Assembly (NCBI GenBank): GCA_025618425.1
Contig: CM046847.1
Coordinates: forward strand, 2,638,259 to 2,702,258
Origin: Heliocidaris tuberculata
Lineage: Eukaryota > Echinodermata > Echinoidea > Camarodonta > Echinometridae
Reading direction: 5' to 3'
DNA length: 64,000 bases
Part shown: in pieces, positions 46,701 through 61,983 of the stretch
Layout of the letters: every line of letters begins with the position of its first letter
Position numbering within the stretch: the first letter of the stretch is position 1
The notes under the pieces: generated by a model
Seen by the model: the letters and a program-made list of their open reading frames with translations, nothing else
Told to the model about the DNA's origin: nothing
Databases searched by the model: none
Position numbers and translations under genes: made by a program

Positions 46701-48410
46701 ACGAATGAAAGAAGCCTTGAAGCTAAGATCGAGATTGACATCGTCGTTAGCTAGGATACTCTTCAAGCTCCCCTTCGGACTAAACTCACTGACATGGTAG
46801 AACATGTCACCGCTGGTCGACGGGAAACATAGGCCTAGGAAGCGGTTGATGTTGTCGTGAACGAGCCATCGCATCTTGAGAAAATGTAAAGCAAGAAATT
46901 CAATAAAATGAAGGGGAAAGAAATGGAAGGAGATGAGAGAGGAGAAAGACGGTAGAGAGGGAGAGGAGAGAAATAGAAATGAAGAGATGAGGGAGAAGGT
47001 GGAAGAGGGGGCGAGAGAGAGAGAGAGATAGGGTAGAGAGAGAAATGGGAGAGAGATAGAGGGGTAGCGGGAGAGAGCGCTATCGAGAGGGGGTGATAGG
47101 GAGAAAGAAAGAAAGAAATACGAGAGGCAGAGAGAAAAAAGAAAGAAAGAGAGAGGAGAGGGATGCATTGTTTTACTTATTTCGTTTTTGAATAAGACTA
47201 AGAAAGAACATGAGGCAAAACGGTTCATCAAACATTGTCCAAAGACAAATCTGAATAATTAACAATTAACATAGACGTATAACATTTAAGGAAAAGAGTG
47301 TTTCTCCTGTTCCCAATGGAAAACCGATCCCATACATGATATAAGTCTTAGCATTATTTCTCGTAATAATGAGCCGAAACAAACGGCAAAGCTTTAAAAA
47401 GAAAGAAATCTGTTTAATAACAGCAAATCAAATCGCACAATGACATATTCCTCTCATTCTAAAATAGAACTTGTTCAAATGAAGCAAAACTTACCTCTTT
47501 CAATTCTCTTTTGATGGCTTTGCTTAAATTGAAGTCATGCACCTGTACCTTGCGCAAAACCACTGTATGCGAGTTGTAGGTTGCAAAAGCGAAGTTTTTT
47601 CCTTTCTTGTTGACACCATTACCCTTTACCGACACCGTAGACATCAGAGAATGTTTGCTCAAGGCATTCGAGAGGTTCTGAAGGCGGTAATTGGATGGGA
47701 AGGCCTGTGTTTGATGGAAAAGACAATGTTTTCATTTGCCTCGGTCAAGCTAAACTAATGTATGATAAATAATAGGCACGAGAAGAATTCAATGGCATGA
47801 AAATATTGTTTCGTTCGATTAATTGGATTCTGAAATTCTATTTTAAGACTCATTTCAACCTCAGTAAAATCATTTTTACCTTGTCTCATCAGGTCCATGT
47901 CATTCATCTAATAATGCGGCTTTGTTTTGAAAGTCACTATTATGACGGATATAAAATTAAAGTCACAGCATGAGCAACGACGGAGCAATTGAAAAATTTC
48001 GGTCTAATTTTGATCTGATCTCGATCTACTGTCTTTGTTGTCGAAGAAAATAGTTTGAATTGCCAGTGAATCGGGGAAAGTGAAAACAAATATTATTAAC
48101 TGTTCAGGTAATAGAATTACATCGTAAAATATTCCCTTTAAATAGGAGATTCGAAACACATTTCTTGCTAAAAAGCTAATTTCATTTTAATCCTGTATTT
48201 TGAATAAAAGATGGGATATGACTGGAAAAATATGAACAGGAAAATTCAACGGACAGAGGTATAGAGTAAAATATATGGAGTTAGCTTTTAAGAGGGAAAA
48301 GGGGAAATTTGGAAAAAAATTGTCAACAAGACTTGAAGTTGGAGAACGAAAAAGTTAAAGAAAGAGAGAGAGAGAGGGGGGGGGGGGTTTCTCTCTTCAC
48401 CTCCACATCT

Positions 48411-48447
<37 letters not shown>

Positions 48448-48459
48448 GATCTCTTTCTC

Positions 48460-48500
<41 letters not shown>

Positions 48501-51500
48501 GCTCTCTTATCTCTGTCCCTCTCAGTTTTAACCTATTTACTTTCTCTTCTCTTGGGTTTTGCTCAATAATGACGCTTTTAGTCATAACGTCAATGCATTA
48601 TTCTATTCTCGTTGTGCCAGTATTCAATTTCATAAAACTAACTGTAGCTAACTACCGTGGATTGTGCGCGTATATACTCTTAGGAAAAAAAAAAGAAGAA
48701 AGAAAATACATGTATTCCCTTCGATGATACATAGCACCACCGCAACTTTTACTTTCTATAGCTGCCAGGGGCGCTTCGCGGTGGTCGACTCGGCAAATGG
48801 GCCCTAAATCCCCGAGTCGAAATTAGTGAGTGCCGCTAAGGCCGCTCGTCATTACAGGAGTACTGTTGCGTGCTAAAGGCAACGGGTCTCGCGGGGTCGC
48901 TAACTAAAGCCAGGTATGGCTCAGTGGCATAGCTCCAGTTTCTCTGTGTTTATTTTCTGTTTCACCCGGCGACGACTTAACGCTGAAGCCTTTGAAGGGT
49001 CTATGATCGGGGTAAGATATGAACACATCACGTGCCCCGGCGTATCCCAGAACTCTTTTCTCGTCGCTTCACCCGTGACTTACATCATCTTGCGTTTTCG
49101 ACTGTCATGTATACTGCGCAATCAGGGGCATCAAACTCGAGGTGGGCATGGGTGCACTGGGGCAGTTTCCATATGAATGATTATCATTATGCTATATAGA
49201 CGTGTTTGCACTCCGCCCTCCTTGCCTCTCCATTAAATCGATGTTAAGCATGCAATGTACAGTGCATTATCTCCAATACCCACCACTATTGATTTTTTTT
49301 TCCATCTATATTTGTTTTTCTCCATCTGTTTTTAATGCATTAGCACTCTTTCCTTTTCTTCTTTGTTATTTTTCTTTCGCCTTTCTATACCACCAATATC
49401 GCCTTTATTTTGCGATATCTTTCAACGGGGTTATAGTGCATCTCCAGGAAATTCGAATCTGTTAATTCATTTCATTTTCTCTATGATGTGTAATTAGGCT
49501 GCTACAGGAATGTGTTAAGACCAACCTGTAATTTATATTTACATTTAGGCATGACAGTGATAGCTTTCCACACTCACAGCTGAATAACTGAGCCAAATTA
49601 ATTGATTAATTTCCTGTAACGGTTTTTTAATATGATGACCAAGTTGATTACACCTTCGCCTTTCTCCTGCAACATAATATATACGAGGTGTGTGTGTGTG
49701 TGTGTGTGTGTGTGTAACTGGATTTTTACAGACGTGTATCAATCAGATATGAGGCTTCTGGCACACCCTATTTAAATGAGAAGTTTTCTTGTTTCATTTT
49801 GGTTTCGAATAGCATTTTTTGCCAGAGCTGACATCAATATAATACGGTTCAGGCCTATAATCGGGTTATTATGTTTGAAAAGTCGCGATCTTTTTATTTT
49901 ATCATCAATTGTATACATTTACAGATTCATCATTATATCAATTTTTCTTAAGAATGCAAAATGTTAAACAGAAGGAGAAAACAGGTAAACAAAACATAAT
50001 AAAACACCAAAGTTCGCCTAAGAAAGGCTGTCATAGCAACATCAATCATTAACTGATTTAAAGCCAAAATGCAAAGAAAAGTGGCAACAAGTAAGTTGTA
50101 GATTCGAAAATCTTATTTTCAGTCATGTGATATATCTAATGAAATGATGATACAAAAATAAAACATTAAATCTTCAACAAAAATGATAAGTTCTTCGGTT
50201 TCCCCTCCTTTCCTTCACGGGGTCATATCGTCACATTGTCGTTCACGTGCACCGGTTATAAAGGCGAGGTGACTACGCGTGCCTAACGGTGCATGAAACG
50301 GGGCAAATTAAGCAAATTAGTGTTAACAAGAATGGATGCCTTGACACACGATATGACTTGTATCTTGATTTGTCAACGCCATCACTGCCTAATGGTGCGT
50401 TGATTCGTTCAGTGTAAATATCCATTCCGCTCATTCGAATCACTTCGGGATCAGAGAGATGTTCTCTAACTCTTTTTCCCGCGTTTTTTTTCTTCTCTTC
50501 ACGCCAAAAAAACACATGTGCATGACAGGTGAAGAAGTATGTATTTTTCAATTTGCAGGCAGACTGCGTACTGATTTGCGAAAAGGCAAGATTGTTAAAT
50601 GTAGTGATATTTTACATTTGCAGGAGGAAGGGATGAAATATAGAGAATGCTACGGGGTTTTTTTAAACGAAAATTGTATTTTCTTTCTTTTCGCTTCTCC
50701 ACGTCAGCCGCCAGTCTCGTGGGTTCTAGCATAATAATTGTTTGGATATTCAGAAGTGATAATCACCCTTTAAGACGAAAGCAATGCAAGTAGAAATGAT
50801 ATTTTCCATCATGATTTTTACACATTATAGAGTACCCATGTAATGACTTTGATATATATTTAATACTCCTGAACAATGGAAATATTAATATCCCCCATGC
50901 ACATATCGGTATTTTTTCTCTTTTAGGATAGTTCTAAGTAGCAACGATATACATTTGTTTAGAACTGACATAACTAGGTGTAAATTTAATTGATCATGCA
51001 AGTTGGAAAGTAGTCTCATGATGATCTTATATGATCTAATGTGGAATGTTTATTGAAAAACATGCACAATTCAGGCTTTGAATGCAAGATTGTGCATGAG
51101 ATCAAAAAAAATGTTGATTTGAATTGAACTGAATGGAAAAGCAAAGAATATGAGTCGTGATAGATTGATTGGATTGAATACTTACTCCACCACTCTCTCG
51201 CATAGGAATAAATGTGATATCTGAACGATCTATCAACCAATCTGACCCCTTCACGAACTTATGGTATTTGAGTCTGGTTAGAAAAAAGGGTATGAGGAAC
51301 AAATAAGATAAGTGATTGAGTTACACAGAGTTAAAGTAATATTTTAGTTTACTCTCAAATGCTTCTAGTTCATTTCAGATGAAATGATTTTTTTTAGTAT
51401 GTTTTATGTGAAAAAGAGGGAAATGAAAGGAAATAATAAAGGGTGGTATTGATCATAAATTCCCTCCAGAGCCATCATTCCTCTTATAAACGACTGGCTT

Positions 51501-54500
51501 TAACATTCTTAATTCTATTCTTAATTCTGTTCTGAACTGGAGAAAGAAGGAGCATTAAATAGTAAACAAATTTGCTGACTCAAATGAATAAAATAAAACC
51601 AATTATTAAACAATGTCTGTGGCTAGACGATTTATAACAACATTGATAATACCCCATTTCTTGAATTGCAAACGGAGGGGGGGGGGGGGCAGATGCCGGC
51701 TCCACCCAATATTAGATATGTCATTAATTTAGATATTGTTATACTCGTGGACAGCAATCAAACGACGTGGTGCTTACCTTGCTACGGGAACGAGGATGAT
51801 GATGGTCACTGTCACGATGACTGCGACTACGATAGCGGCGATGATGCCGCGTGCTGTAAGAATAGGAATTCAAGGATGAAAATTAAACAAACAAACAAAC
51901 AAATATATATAAATATATACATATCATGGAAATGGCGTATAGTATAGAAAAGGGAAGGGGAATGGAAGAGCGAGCGAGAAATAGAGAAAAGGAGTGAGAA
52001 TGAATTGGAGAAAGAGAGGACAAGATAGAAGAAAAATATAAAAAGATATAGGAGAGAAAGATGGGCGCGAGAGAGAGAGTGAGAGAGAGAAAGAGAGAGG
52101 GAGAGAGAGAAAGAGAGAGAGGGAGAGAGAGAAAGAGAGAGAGAGAAAGAGAAAGAGAGAAAGAAAAAGAGAAACATTTAGAGAAGTAGATGAAGATAGA
52201 GAGAGAAGAGAAAGAGACGGGGAGATTAACAGTAAATGAGAATAAAAAGGATGAGGCAAAAATGGAAGGAAGATATAACGAAGATAGTGGAGGACACGGA
52301 AATGAAGGGATTAAGAGAGGAAGATACAATTTGCATGAAAGGAAGAAATATATAGAGAGAATATTGAGATATGAAGTATAAATGCAAATGACACAAATAC
52401 AGAGAGAGGGTTGATTTAAAAATAGAAAAAGGCAAAGAGAAGGAAATTGGAAGGATCATGAGGATTAGAAAGAAAATGTCATCTGAATTTCACTGTTGAA
52501 AATATATAATATATAACATTAATTTCTCAAGGCAAGAAATCGAAGAGAATCCGTCTGGTTTAGGACAGCTAAGTAATGACAAAATGTATTGCAAGAATGT
52601 TGCTTCAGTAATACTCATAGATTCATCAAGTGGATTTTTCTGAATAACATTTCCATCAACTCACCAAAAACCGCTAATAAATAAATAATCCTGCAAACGA
52701 TGTAATTTTTGCCGGGATGCCTTGGAAGGCATTTGAGATTTGACCCATGCGTTATCAATTCAACGCAATGCTTACATTGTTCATTTCGCAACAACAATTT
52801 TCTTTACAATGTCACCCTCACTTGGCTTAACCCTTTCGAGAGAATTGACCACATTTTGTGGTTTGCCTCAATAACTTTTGATTCAGAGCCCTAAAAAATA
52901 TACCAGATGCATGAGTAGAAAGAGCAAAAATTTCTGCACACACTGTGTGTCCTTATTTTTTATGCATGACCATATTGCATTTGATGCCAGGAATTTTTAA
53001 AAGGAGAATAAGCTTGAAAATCCTTGAATTGGCAACACATTGAGAAGTTCAAAATCATTGTTTTTTGCCAAAATTGGCAATTTTTTCAACTTTTCGACAA
53101 AGTTCCTCACCATGTATGTTGTTTTCAAAGACATTAAATTTTATTAGAACCATGTAGCATTAAAAGAAAAAATATTTTTGTTGCAAATTTGAAGAACAAA
53201 ATGTGATCAATTTAGCCTTGAAATAATTCTTGTCATGATAGGGTTAACAAAAATGGCACCAGTTGCTGACGCAATCCTACGTTAGGATCGGACAGTGACT
53301 TTTACGGTCTTTTGCCCGTCACGAGTGATTGATATCGTTAAAAAATTGACTGCAAAATGAGCAGTGCAAACAATGCTCATTTTGTAATAAAGGAGGCGTT
53401 ATTTCACTTTGTTTGAATGCAACTGAATTGTTCAGATTCATGCAGCAGTAAGTAGTGAACAATAGGCCCCTATACGGATAGAGACGCCCGCGCATGCAGA
53501 AGAATAGCATTCTGTCCGATTCATTGGTTTGTGTGCTATACTAGTGGTAAGTGGTTCACTCAAACTCTAAAATATTACGTCAGCAAATGACGTCTCGTGC
53601 GAGCCGGGCCTTAACGAGTTTGAGTGAACCACTAGTACAGCAATCTTCACAAACTAATGAATGGGAGGGAATGCTATTCTTCTGTATGCAGCGATCGCGG
53701 CCAAGCGCAAGCGTCTCTTTCTGTATGGGCCTATTGTTCACTACATACTGCTGGATGAATTTGAACAATACAGTTGCGTTAAAACGTAGTGGAATAACGC
53801 CTCCTTTGAGCCGGCCTTTAATATAGACCTCATATACGTTTTGAAGATCATGATTTCCATTTGTACAATAATTGTATTTCCCACCGAAGCACATCGTATT
53901 GTATTTCCTACCGAAACATATCATATCGTATTTCTTACCGAAGCATTGTTCTCCGTCGAAGCCGCAGTCTGGTGCATCGAGGGGCTGTGTCATACCAGGC
54001 CAGTCGATATCACTGTGTCTCGTAGCGGTGAACGACATATCAACAACTGTCATGTTGCCGACAACCTCAAATCGGGTGTTGTTCTGGACAAAGAGACCAC
54101 AGAATAGTACAAATTACCCAAAATATTGACAGATTTTTCAAACATGTAGAAGTCCCTCTTTCTGCCTTTTAGAATGCATCACTTCAAGAGAAATGAGGTG
54201 CTCTACGAACAGCTTTTGTTTCCCCTTCTGAAAAGAATAAGTCTTCTACCTGTACACCATGGAAGGCACTTTGGTGCATAAAAAGAACAATGATTACCGT
54301 ACATAACTTTCATTTGAGATAGGCTTTTCTTATCACTATAATTATATGAAGTTCCTAGATATTACCTTCACATTCCTACAATTTTATAAAAAAAGAAAAC
54401 ACAAAACATTTAAACCAGAGTTTGTTTGCTTTCAATGTCATATACTTTTTACTTTATCATGAATGACTGCACAAGTGGAGAAGCACAGTATATATATATA

Positions 54501-57500
54501 TAGATATTTTTATTTTATTTATTTCCGTTTCAAGATAAAATGTTTATTTAAAAAATGTAATCATCATTTTATTATAAAAAAAACCCCACTGTGTACAGAT
54601 TGAGAAAAGAACAAGACGAATGTCAATTTAAGATACATAGATATCATACACACATAAATAACAAAGGTTTATAGCTCAGTGACACTTTTCAGTGAGCAAT
54701 CAATTATACTTCTTTACAATGTAGGGACTTGATGGATGGCGAAGCTTGTATATCGCATGTCCCGTTTAGGTCTATGCTTATGCTTATCTATCTTTATTAT
54801 CAGTCGTGGAAGAGTAGGGGAACCCCAGTGAAGCAATGACACCGGTATTTCCTCGATAAACCCGATGGTCATGATAAAGGTGAAAATTTACCCTATACAG
54901 GCGCAGGTGACGACGAAGAACTTATGCATGGCTTTAAAAATGGATCCCAAACGCATAAATTGTAGTCATTATAGCCGACTTTCTTTCTCTGTTATGCCAT
55001 CTACTATATTTTTGATAAACTATTTACCTTCTTTTAAATTCTCGATTAATTCTGTTCTTATCCTTGTTCTAAATTTGAATGTGATAAACTGACATTCTAT
55101 TATCACTGTATTTAAAGCCATCTTCTTCTCCACTTTCTCTCTCTCTCCCCCTCTCTTCCCTCTTTCTCTCTCTGACTCTCCCTTCCTTCTTTGTTCTCTT
55201 TCATGTTCACCCCTCTCTCCCCCCCTCTCTCCTCTTCGCTCCCTCTCTCTTTCTTTCTCATTCTTTCCCATTTAGTCCCTTTCCTATTTACTAAACTTAA
55301 TCACTCTTTTGGTGTCTGAAAGATAATTACGTTATTCTTTCCTCTGTTATTCGTTTCATATGCTTCATATGATTGAATGCCATAATAAAATTTGCTCATA
55401 TACCTCAGTCACATCATTAACCCTTTCAGGACAGGAATTATTTAAAGGCTAAATTGATCACATTTTTTCTTCAAATTGGCAACAATAATATATATTTTTG
55501 TGCTACATGGTTCTATTAAGGTGTGATGTCTTTGAAAACAATATACATGGGAATTTTGTCGAAAAGTTGAAAAAATTGCAAATTTGAGTACAAAACAACA
55601 ATGATTTTTGAACCTCTTAATGTGTTGCCAATTTAAGGATTTTGAAGTTTATTCTCGTTTTTAAAATTCCGGGCATCAAACACAATAATGGTCATGCAAC
55701 AAAAATGGACATACCGGTAATGTGTGCAGAAATTTTTGCTCTTTCTGCTCAAGCATCTGGTAAATTTTTTAGAACTCTGATTCAAAAGTTATAGAGCCAT
55801 GCCACAAAAAGTGATCAATTGTCTCGAAAGGGTTAAGCCTACCGATTCTTATCCATTCGGTGTGATGTGATATTTGTTCGGTCTTTTATCGGCTTGATGA
55901 TGGTCTTATTGGTGTGACTGGGATGACAATCCCCTTCTACTCACCCGTAAGTCCAGGATATCGAAGTCGGAAATTCTACTCCCGAACTCGTCAATGATCA
56001 CCGTACCAGTCATTCCTGTAAACAAGGTTTTAAAAAAAAGTACCCATGAAATCCTTCGTTCGGCGGGACGGCGAAAACCATTAAAATTCTAATACCGCTT
56101 TTTAAAGGAGAGAATGGACAGTTAGTGAGAAATGCAATCGATGAAATGGTTAATCATCTCGTTTGATGCGAGGGATATCGAACATACAATAACAATTATG
56201 TGAATAGGCCATGAAAATGAAATTTTTATCCCCTTTATTATGATATTATATTAATGATGATAGAACCTGGGATCATTGAACTAAGGCAATTTTGAACTAG
56301 CAATGTAAACAAAAAAGATTAAATGCTCACAAGAGTGGTATCTATTTATCAGCCCAATGAATGATTCAATGAATCTCACTCTGCCGTCATTTCCTTTTTT
56401 GTCTTGACTAGAGCACACACTTGCGTGGACAGACAAGGCGGTCATGGGGAAGGACATTGGGCTAATTATAGACTCATATCTCATTCAAGGTTGCATCCAT
56501 GTTGAAATATGAATAGAAAAAAAATCATGAAATATCACTTGTCTTCTCTTTGTGTCTTTATCATTATTTTGTTTTGTTTCTTTGGATTGTACTTAACAGA
56601 CTTACACTAAGCATTACTTCTGTGCGCAAACTACTTTTGACATCACTCACTTAAAACCTTTCGGATTCAATCGTGTATGACAATACCACAATGTATATTT
56701 GGTATCATATGAAGGAGGAAGAATTGAAATTTGACATGAATAACGAGAAGTAATCAGGACAAAATAATTTTTCCAGTAATTGATGTGAAAATGTGGGTTT
56801 CCTTTTTAAGAAACACATCGAAGAAAATAACCAAATAGCCCTGACGAGTATAATAACAGTTTCTTTTTGACGTCGTGCTTATATCATCCTGCATTTAAAT
56901 GAAACCTGGAAGGACATAATTCGGTTCAAATATTTTCTGAAATACTCTTCCTGGCATATCATTTGAAGTGAAAATGTATTTCCTTTTCAAAATTAATTTA
57001 ATGTCAAGTTACTTTAGTTCTTCCGTGGACTGAGTGAAAATAATGGATTGAATGAAGAAAAAAAATATCCTCATAGTTCTTTACACGTAATATATCAAAT
57101 TCTATTTGTCATCGTGCTTACAGAGGGTATGCTATTATCCATGCATTTATTCATTATATTAAACCTTAAAGAACAATATATTCTGTTCAAACAGTTTTTG
57201 CTGATACGCTCTTCCTTGCATATTATTTTCAATGAGAAGATATGTTCTTTCAAATGTCACGTCAGGTTACATCTGATCATACGTGGATTAAATGACAATA
57301 AACTGAAGTGAAAGGTGATGGTGCACTTTGTGAACGGACGCTAACCTTCGAAGGAGATGTTCCCCTGCATCAGCCTCCCTAACAACTCTCCGTCAAGAGG
57401 AGGTTCTTGCGTTGCCATGGAAATGTTGACAGCGTGAGCATAGAGATAGACCGCATCATATAGGTAAGCAGACATGATTGATGGCTATCAAAAGATGAGG

Positions 57501-58527
57501 AAGGAATAATAAAGTAATTTTGTACAATAATAATGTAACGTTCATTAAGCATAAAATAAAACAATTCTCTCTCTGTTGTGCTCTTTACAGCGTTTATGCT
57601 TGAGTAGTAACACCACAGTACAATGAGGAATCATTATGTAATGCTTGGTGTATACTTGTGACGGCAGTATCAAATAACTGGTATGCATTCATAGCACTTT
57701 TACATAGTCAGGAATTACTTCAAAATAGTTATTCATAACTGTATCCACCCTAGGAGACATTACGCGGAGTTCCACAAGGTTCCATATTAGGCCCCTGTTA
57801 TTCATATTGTATATTAGTGACTTTTATCTTTGATCCAGATTATCCTTTCTACTTTTTGATGATGACTCCAACATGTTTTTTTTACCAATAAGGATCCACA
57901 TCAGCTCACAGAAATCGTCAACACTGAGCTAAAAAACAACAACGTATCAATTTGGATAACAACAAATAAACTTTCACTAAACCTTGATGAAACCCATTTT
58001 ATGATACTTAGTAATAGTGTTATTGCACTGCCGGAACCTATAATTCTCAACGACCATGCACTTACCCAGATAACCAATACCAAATTTCTTGGTATCACTA
58101 CTGATGACCATCTTTCCTGGAAATCTCATGTTACTCAATTATGTAAGAAGGTGTCTCGTAACACCGATGGTCATTAACAAAATTAAACACTTGTTTTCTC
58201 ATAACCTACCACGCATGCAATATACTGCACTATTCTCTTATCTCTTTGGAACTATGGTATTCTTGCACTGGGCTTCTCTCTTAAACATTTGCAATAAAAG
58301 CTATCGTTCTTACACTTAAACTCCCTTTTATAATAACAAGGTTATTACTGATGAACTATATTTGTACAATCTCGGTTGTTTTACGTACCAATTGGAAAAA
58401 AAAAGTAACCAGAAAATGTATTGCAAATATCTTTTTTAAAATATGAAGTACACAAATACCCAACGAGACAATCGAAAACATCTACCACTGACCAGATCAG
58501 TTACAGCAAAACCCCCCCCCCAAAAAA

Positions 58528-58558
<31 letters not shown>

Positions 58559-61145
58559 CAAACAAACAAACTTTTATGTATACCGGACCAAATGATACCA
58601 TTAAATCAGTTCCAAATATATTTTCATTTAAATGTAGATTGAAAATTTTCCTGCTGAATAGATATAACTGATAAATGGCAAAAACGATAGGGAAACATCA
58701 TTTCGAAGCAAAAATTGGGCTAGAATGAAAATAAAATCATTGGAACAGGCATTAAATTGTGTAATGTCCCCATCCTTCCTCCTCCATCTCTCTCTCTCTC
58801 TCTCTCTTTCTCTCCCCCTCTCTCTCTTTCTCCCCTCTCTCTCTTTCTCCCCTCTCTCTCTTTCTCCCCCTCTCTCTCTCTTTCTTTTCTCCTACTCAAG
58901 TCATCACTTGTTATTATTTCCAGTATAATGATTTGTACATATACCAGTGTAACAACTATTTTATTTTGTAATAATAATAATAGTGGGTTCTTGTATAGCG
59001 CACATGTCTGTCAGACTTCACACTTCTGGCTCTCCACAATTATTACCCTGGCATGGCTGCTCTAACGGCACTCTAGCATTTCAAGGAATTAATTCCTGCC
59101 GGGTACCCATTTACCTCACCTGGGTCAAGTGTGGCAAATGTAGATTAATGTCAAGCCAAAAGAAACTAGTGCTGCGCCAGGGATTCGAACCCCGTACCTT
59201 GTGGTTCACAGTCCGGGGACTTATCCACTAGACAACAACACCTCTACAAGTAGTGTAAAGAGCCGGGGGGGGGGTAATATAAATTATATATATTTAGTAA
59301 TATTTGCATATTCAGAGCATTTTTAAGTACTTTTTTCTCACATAGGGGTCTATAAAATGAAAGCTGAGCTTTTCAATGAACTCCTCCACTTATGTTTCTT
59401 TATTATGCTTAATTTTGCTTAAAATATGACAGTATAATTGTTTATTATATGTAATTACTTCCTTTTTTCATTTTTTCCATTGATGTAAACATTTCTTATC
59501 GTAATTTTGTTTGATATCATGTTATATCAACTTGTATATATACATGTTTGTTTGTTATGTAAACCACCAAAAGACATTATGTGGAAACAAAGAAAACATT
59601 GAACCTTGAATCATAGAACACGGAGAAAGTAAATATGATTACAATATATTTAGTAACAATAACTTATACGTGTATATATATGAAAATGATGTAATGTACT
59701 GTATATCTAGAAGTTTAAGCCTTGCTACTTTCTTCTGAAATCTAATTCTTAAAGGTAATTATTCAATCGTGACAATGGGACAAATCAAGCGATTGTCTGG
59801 TAATGCACCACTTTGCACAATGGTATATTCACTAGATTCAAATTTAGATAGAGCCTATTCCCTTACATTATCAAGATTATCGCATTAAAAGCATTAAAAC
59901 GCTAATTGAGTAGCTCGAGACTTCCTCGACAAATGCAATGTAAAGTCATTATATCATAGATGGAGAAGTGAACACAATAGAAGCTCATTTAAGCAAATTA
60001 ATGTAAAACATCAATTTTCAGTGTTCAATGGTTTTCATTAAATTTCGGCTGTTTTGTTTCGTTTCGTTAGCAATATACTGGGTCTAGACAAGTCAAGCAT
60101 GTCTGTTTTCAGATGGTAATTATCCTAATTGATAAACGCTTTAGATTCCTGAAAATGATGGATGGTTTACGAGATATAGAGATATCTAGAGAGGAGAGAG
60201 GAAGAGAGTAGGGACAGGAAGATTGTGGTGATAAATGAGTGAAATTGTAAAGCACTGGAATATAATCCACCTCGCTTAGTTCGGAATTTCGTAATCAATA
60301 GTTCAGTAAAAATTCAGATAAATGGAATGGAATGAAATTTACTTCTAAATCGATTACATGCACTGCGTAATCGAAAGATACATAGTCAAACTGACCGGTT
60401 ATGTGGCGCTAATCCTTCTACTATTCAAAGTTTAAATGGTTTATCATCGTTTTAATTCGTATGACATAAGGTGAAAACACAAGCACTTTGTTATAAAACT
60501 GGAGTCAAATGGTCACTTCTCTTTCGCTTTTACCCTACTAATCAAAAGACTAATCAAAAGCGGACTCACCTCCTTTGTCACATACAATACGCAGAGACAG
60601 GCAACACAATTGCGCTACACTATTCGTCTTCACGTCAATGGAGAGAGAGAAAAATAGGGCGTTAATCCTATCGGAAATTTTCTTTTTGAGACTCTTTACC
60701 TGCTAAGTAAATTTCGACCCGTTTTCACGTCTCAAATTATCAGTTAAAGTTTTAAATTTGATTTTGGTGTCGGTTTCATTGAGTTATCAACAAACGAATT
60801 ACACCTATCTTCGCTTTAATTTCTTAATTGAGTTGTAAGGTATTGACAAGCCACATCCTTCGCCAAATGTTATTTTCACTGTTTTGACAACTAATGGCGC
60901 GAAATAATCAATTCAGGTGAACTTTTGGTAGATTTGTACCTTTTTTTTGGTGTGGTTCTGTCTTTATTTTCAATTTGGAAAGTGAGTATATAAACTTACC
61001 TTTGGTGACTCCACGCTGTGAGGGGGTTGCATCATGATATCTGTGACGTCATTCATGAGGTCATCAAGCCGACCATCATCAGGCAGACTGGAGGAGACAT
61101 AGAGATAAATAATACATTAGACTGATGAAGTTAAAAACAGAGCGT

Positions 61146-61183
<38 letters not shown>

Positions 61184-61946
61184 CTCGAGCGAGAGGTGAA
61201 AGAGACGGAAATGAATAGATAGGAAGGGAGAGTGCAAGAGTGACAATGAAAGAGAAAGAGAGAGAAGGAGAGGGAGGGTGACAGACAGAAGGATATACAG
61301 GCAGAGACAGAGCATGAAATAAAAAGAATAGATAGAAAAAAGCGTATCCGGACAACTACCCCCTGGACAATTACTCCCCGGACAACCACCCCCCGGAAAA
61401 CCACCCCCTGGACGACTACCCCCCTAGGACAACTACCCCCAGGACAACTACCCCCTAGGACAACTACCCCCCAGGACAACTACCTCCCAGGACAATTACC
61501 CTCCAGGACAACTACCCCCCAGGACAATTACCCCCCGGACAACTACCCCCCGAACAACTACCCCCTGGACAGCTACCCCCGGAAAATTGTCCTGGGGGTA
61601 ATTGTCCTGGGGGGTAGTTGTCCTGGGGGGGTAATTGTCCTGGGGGGTAGTTGTCCTGGGGGGTAATTGTCCTGGGGGTAGTTGTCCTGGGGGGGTAGAT
61701 GTCCGGGGGGGGGTAGATGTCCTAGGGGGGTAGTCGTCCAGGGGGTGGTTTTCCGAGGGGTAGTTGTCCGGGGGGTAGTTGTCTAGGGGGTAGTTGTCCT
61801 AGAATCAGAAAAAAGGGAGGGTGAACAAATCAGAACTAGTGAGAAGGAGGTATTAGAGGGGGAGAAAGTAGAGAAACAGTTGGGAGAGAGGAGATTTACT
61901 TTGAATGATAGGAAACAAGCGCAACAGAGTGAAGTTAAACGGAGAA

Positions 61947-61983
<37 letters not shown>

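Larger units (their letters stand above)
47705..51185. other. Large cyclase intron
   Basis: Unique AT-rich DNA, the GA/CT tracts at 48360 and the GT repeat at 49688. A GC-richer patch at 48755-48910 holds a small palindrome (GCGGTGGTCGACTCGGCAAA against CCCCGAGTCGA). No exon found. Confidence 0.5.

Noticed and set aside
51827..52329. Overlapping Ser/Leu/Phe-rich reading frames over 100 residues
   Set aside because: They come from a GA/CT low-complexity tract; all three frames are open for the same reason. The same holds for the frames at 16316-16749, 26079-26525, 46890-47231, 58725-59065 and 61079-61479.
57750..58670. An active LINE
   Set aside because: Several frameshifts and FDDD in place of the F/YADD catalytic box.
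59160..59247. A functional tRNA gene (minus strand)
   Set aside because: A B box is present, but the acceptor stem does not pair and the sequence continues into a SINE body; same for 63291-63375.
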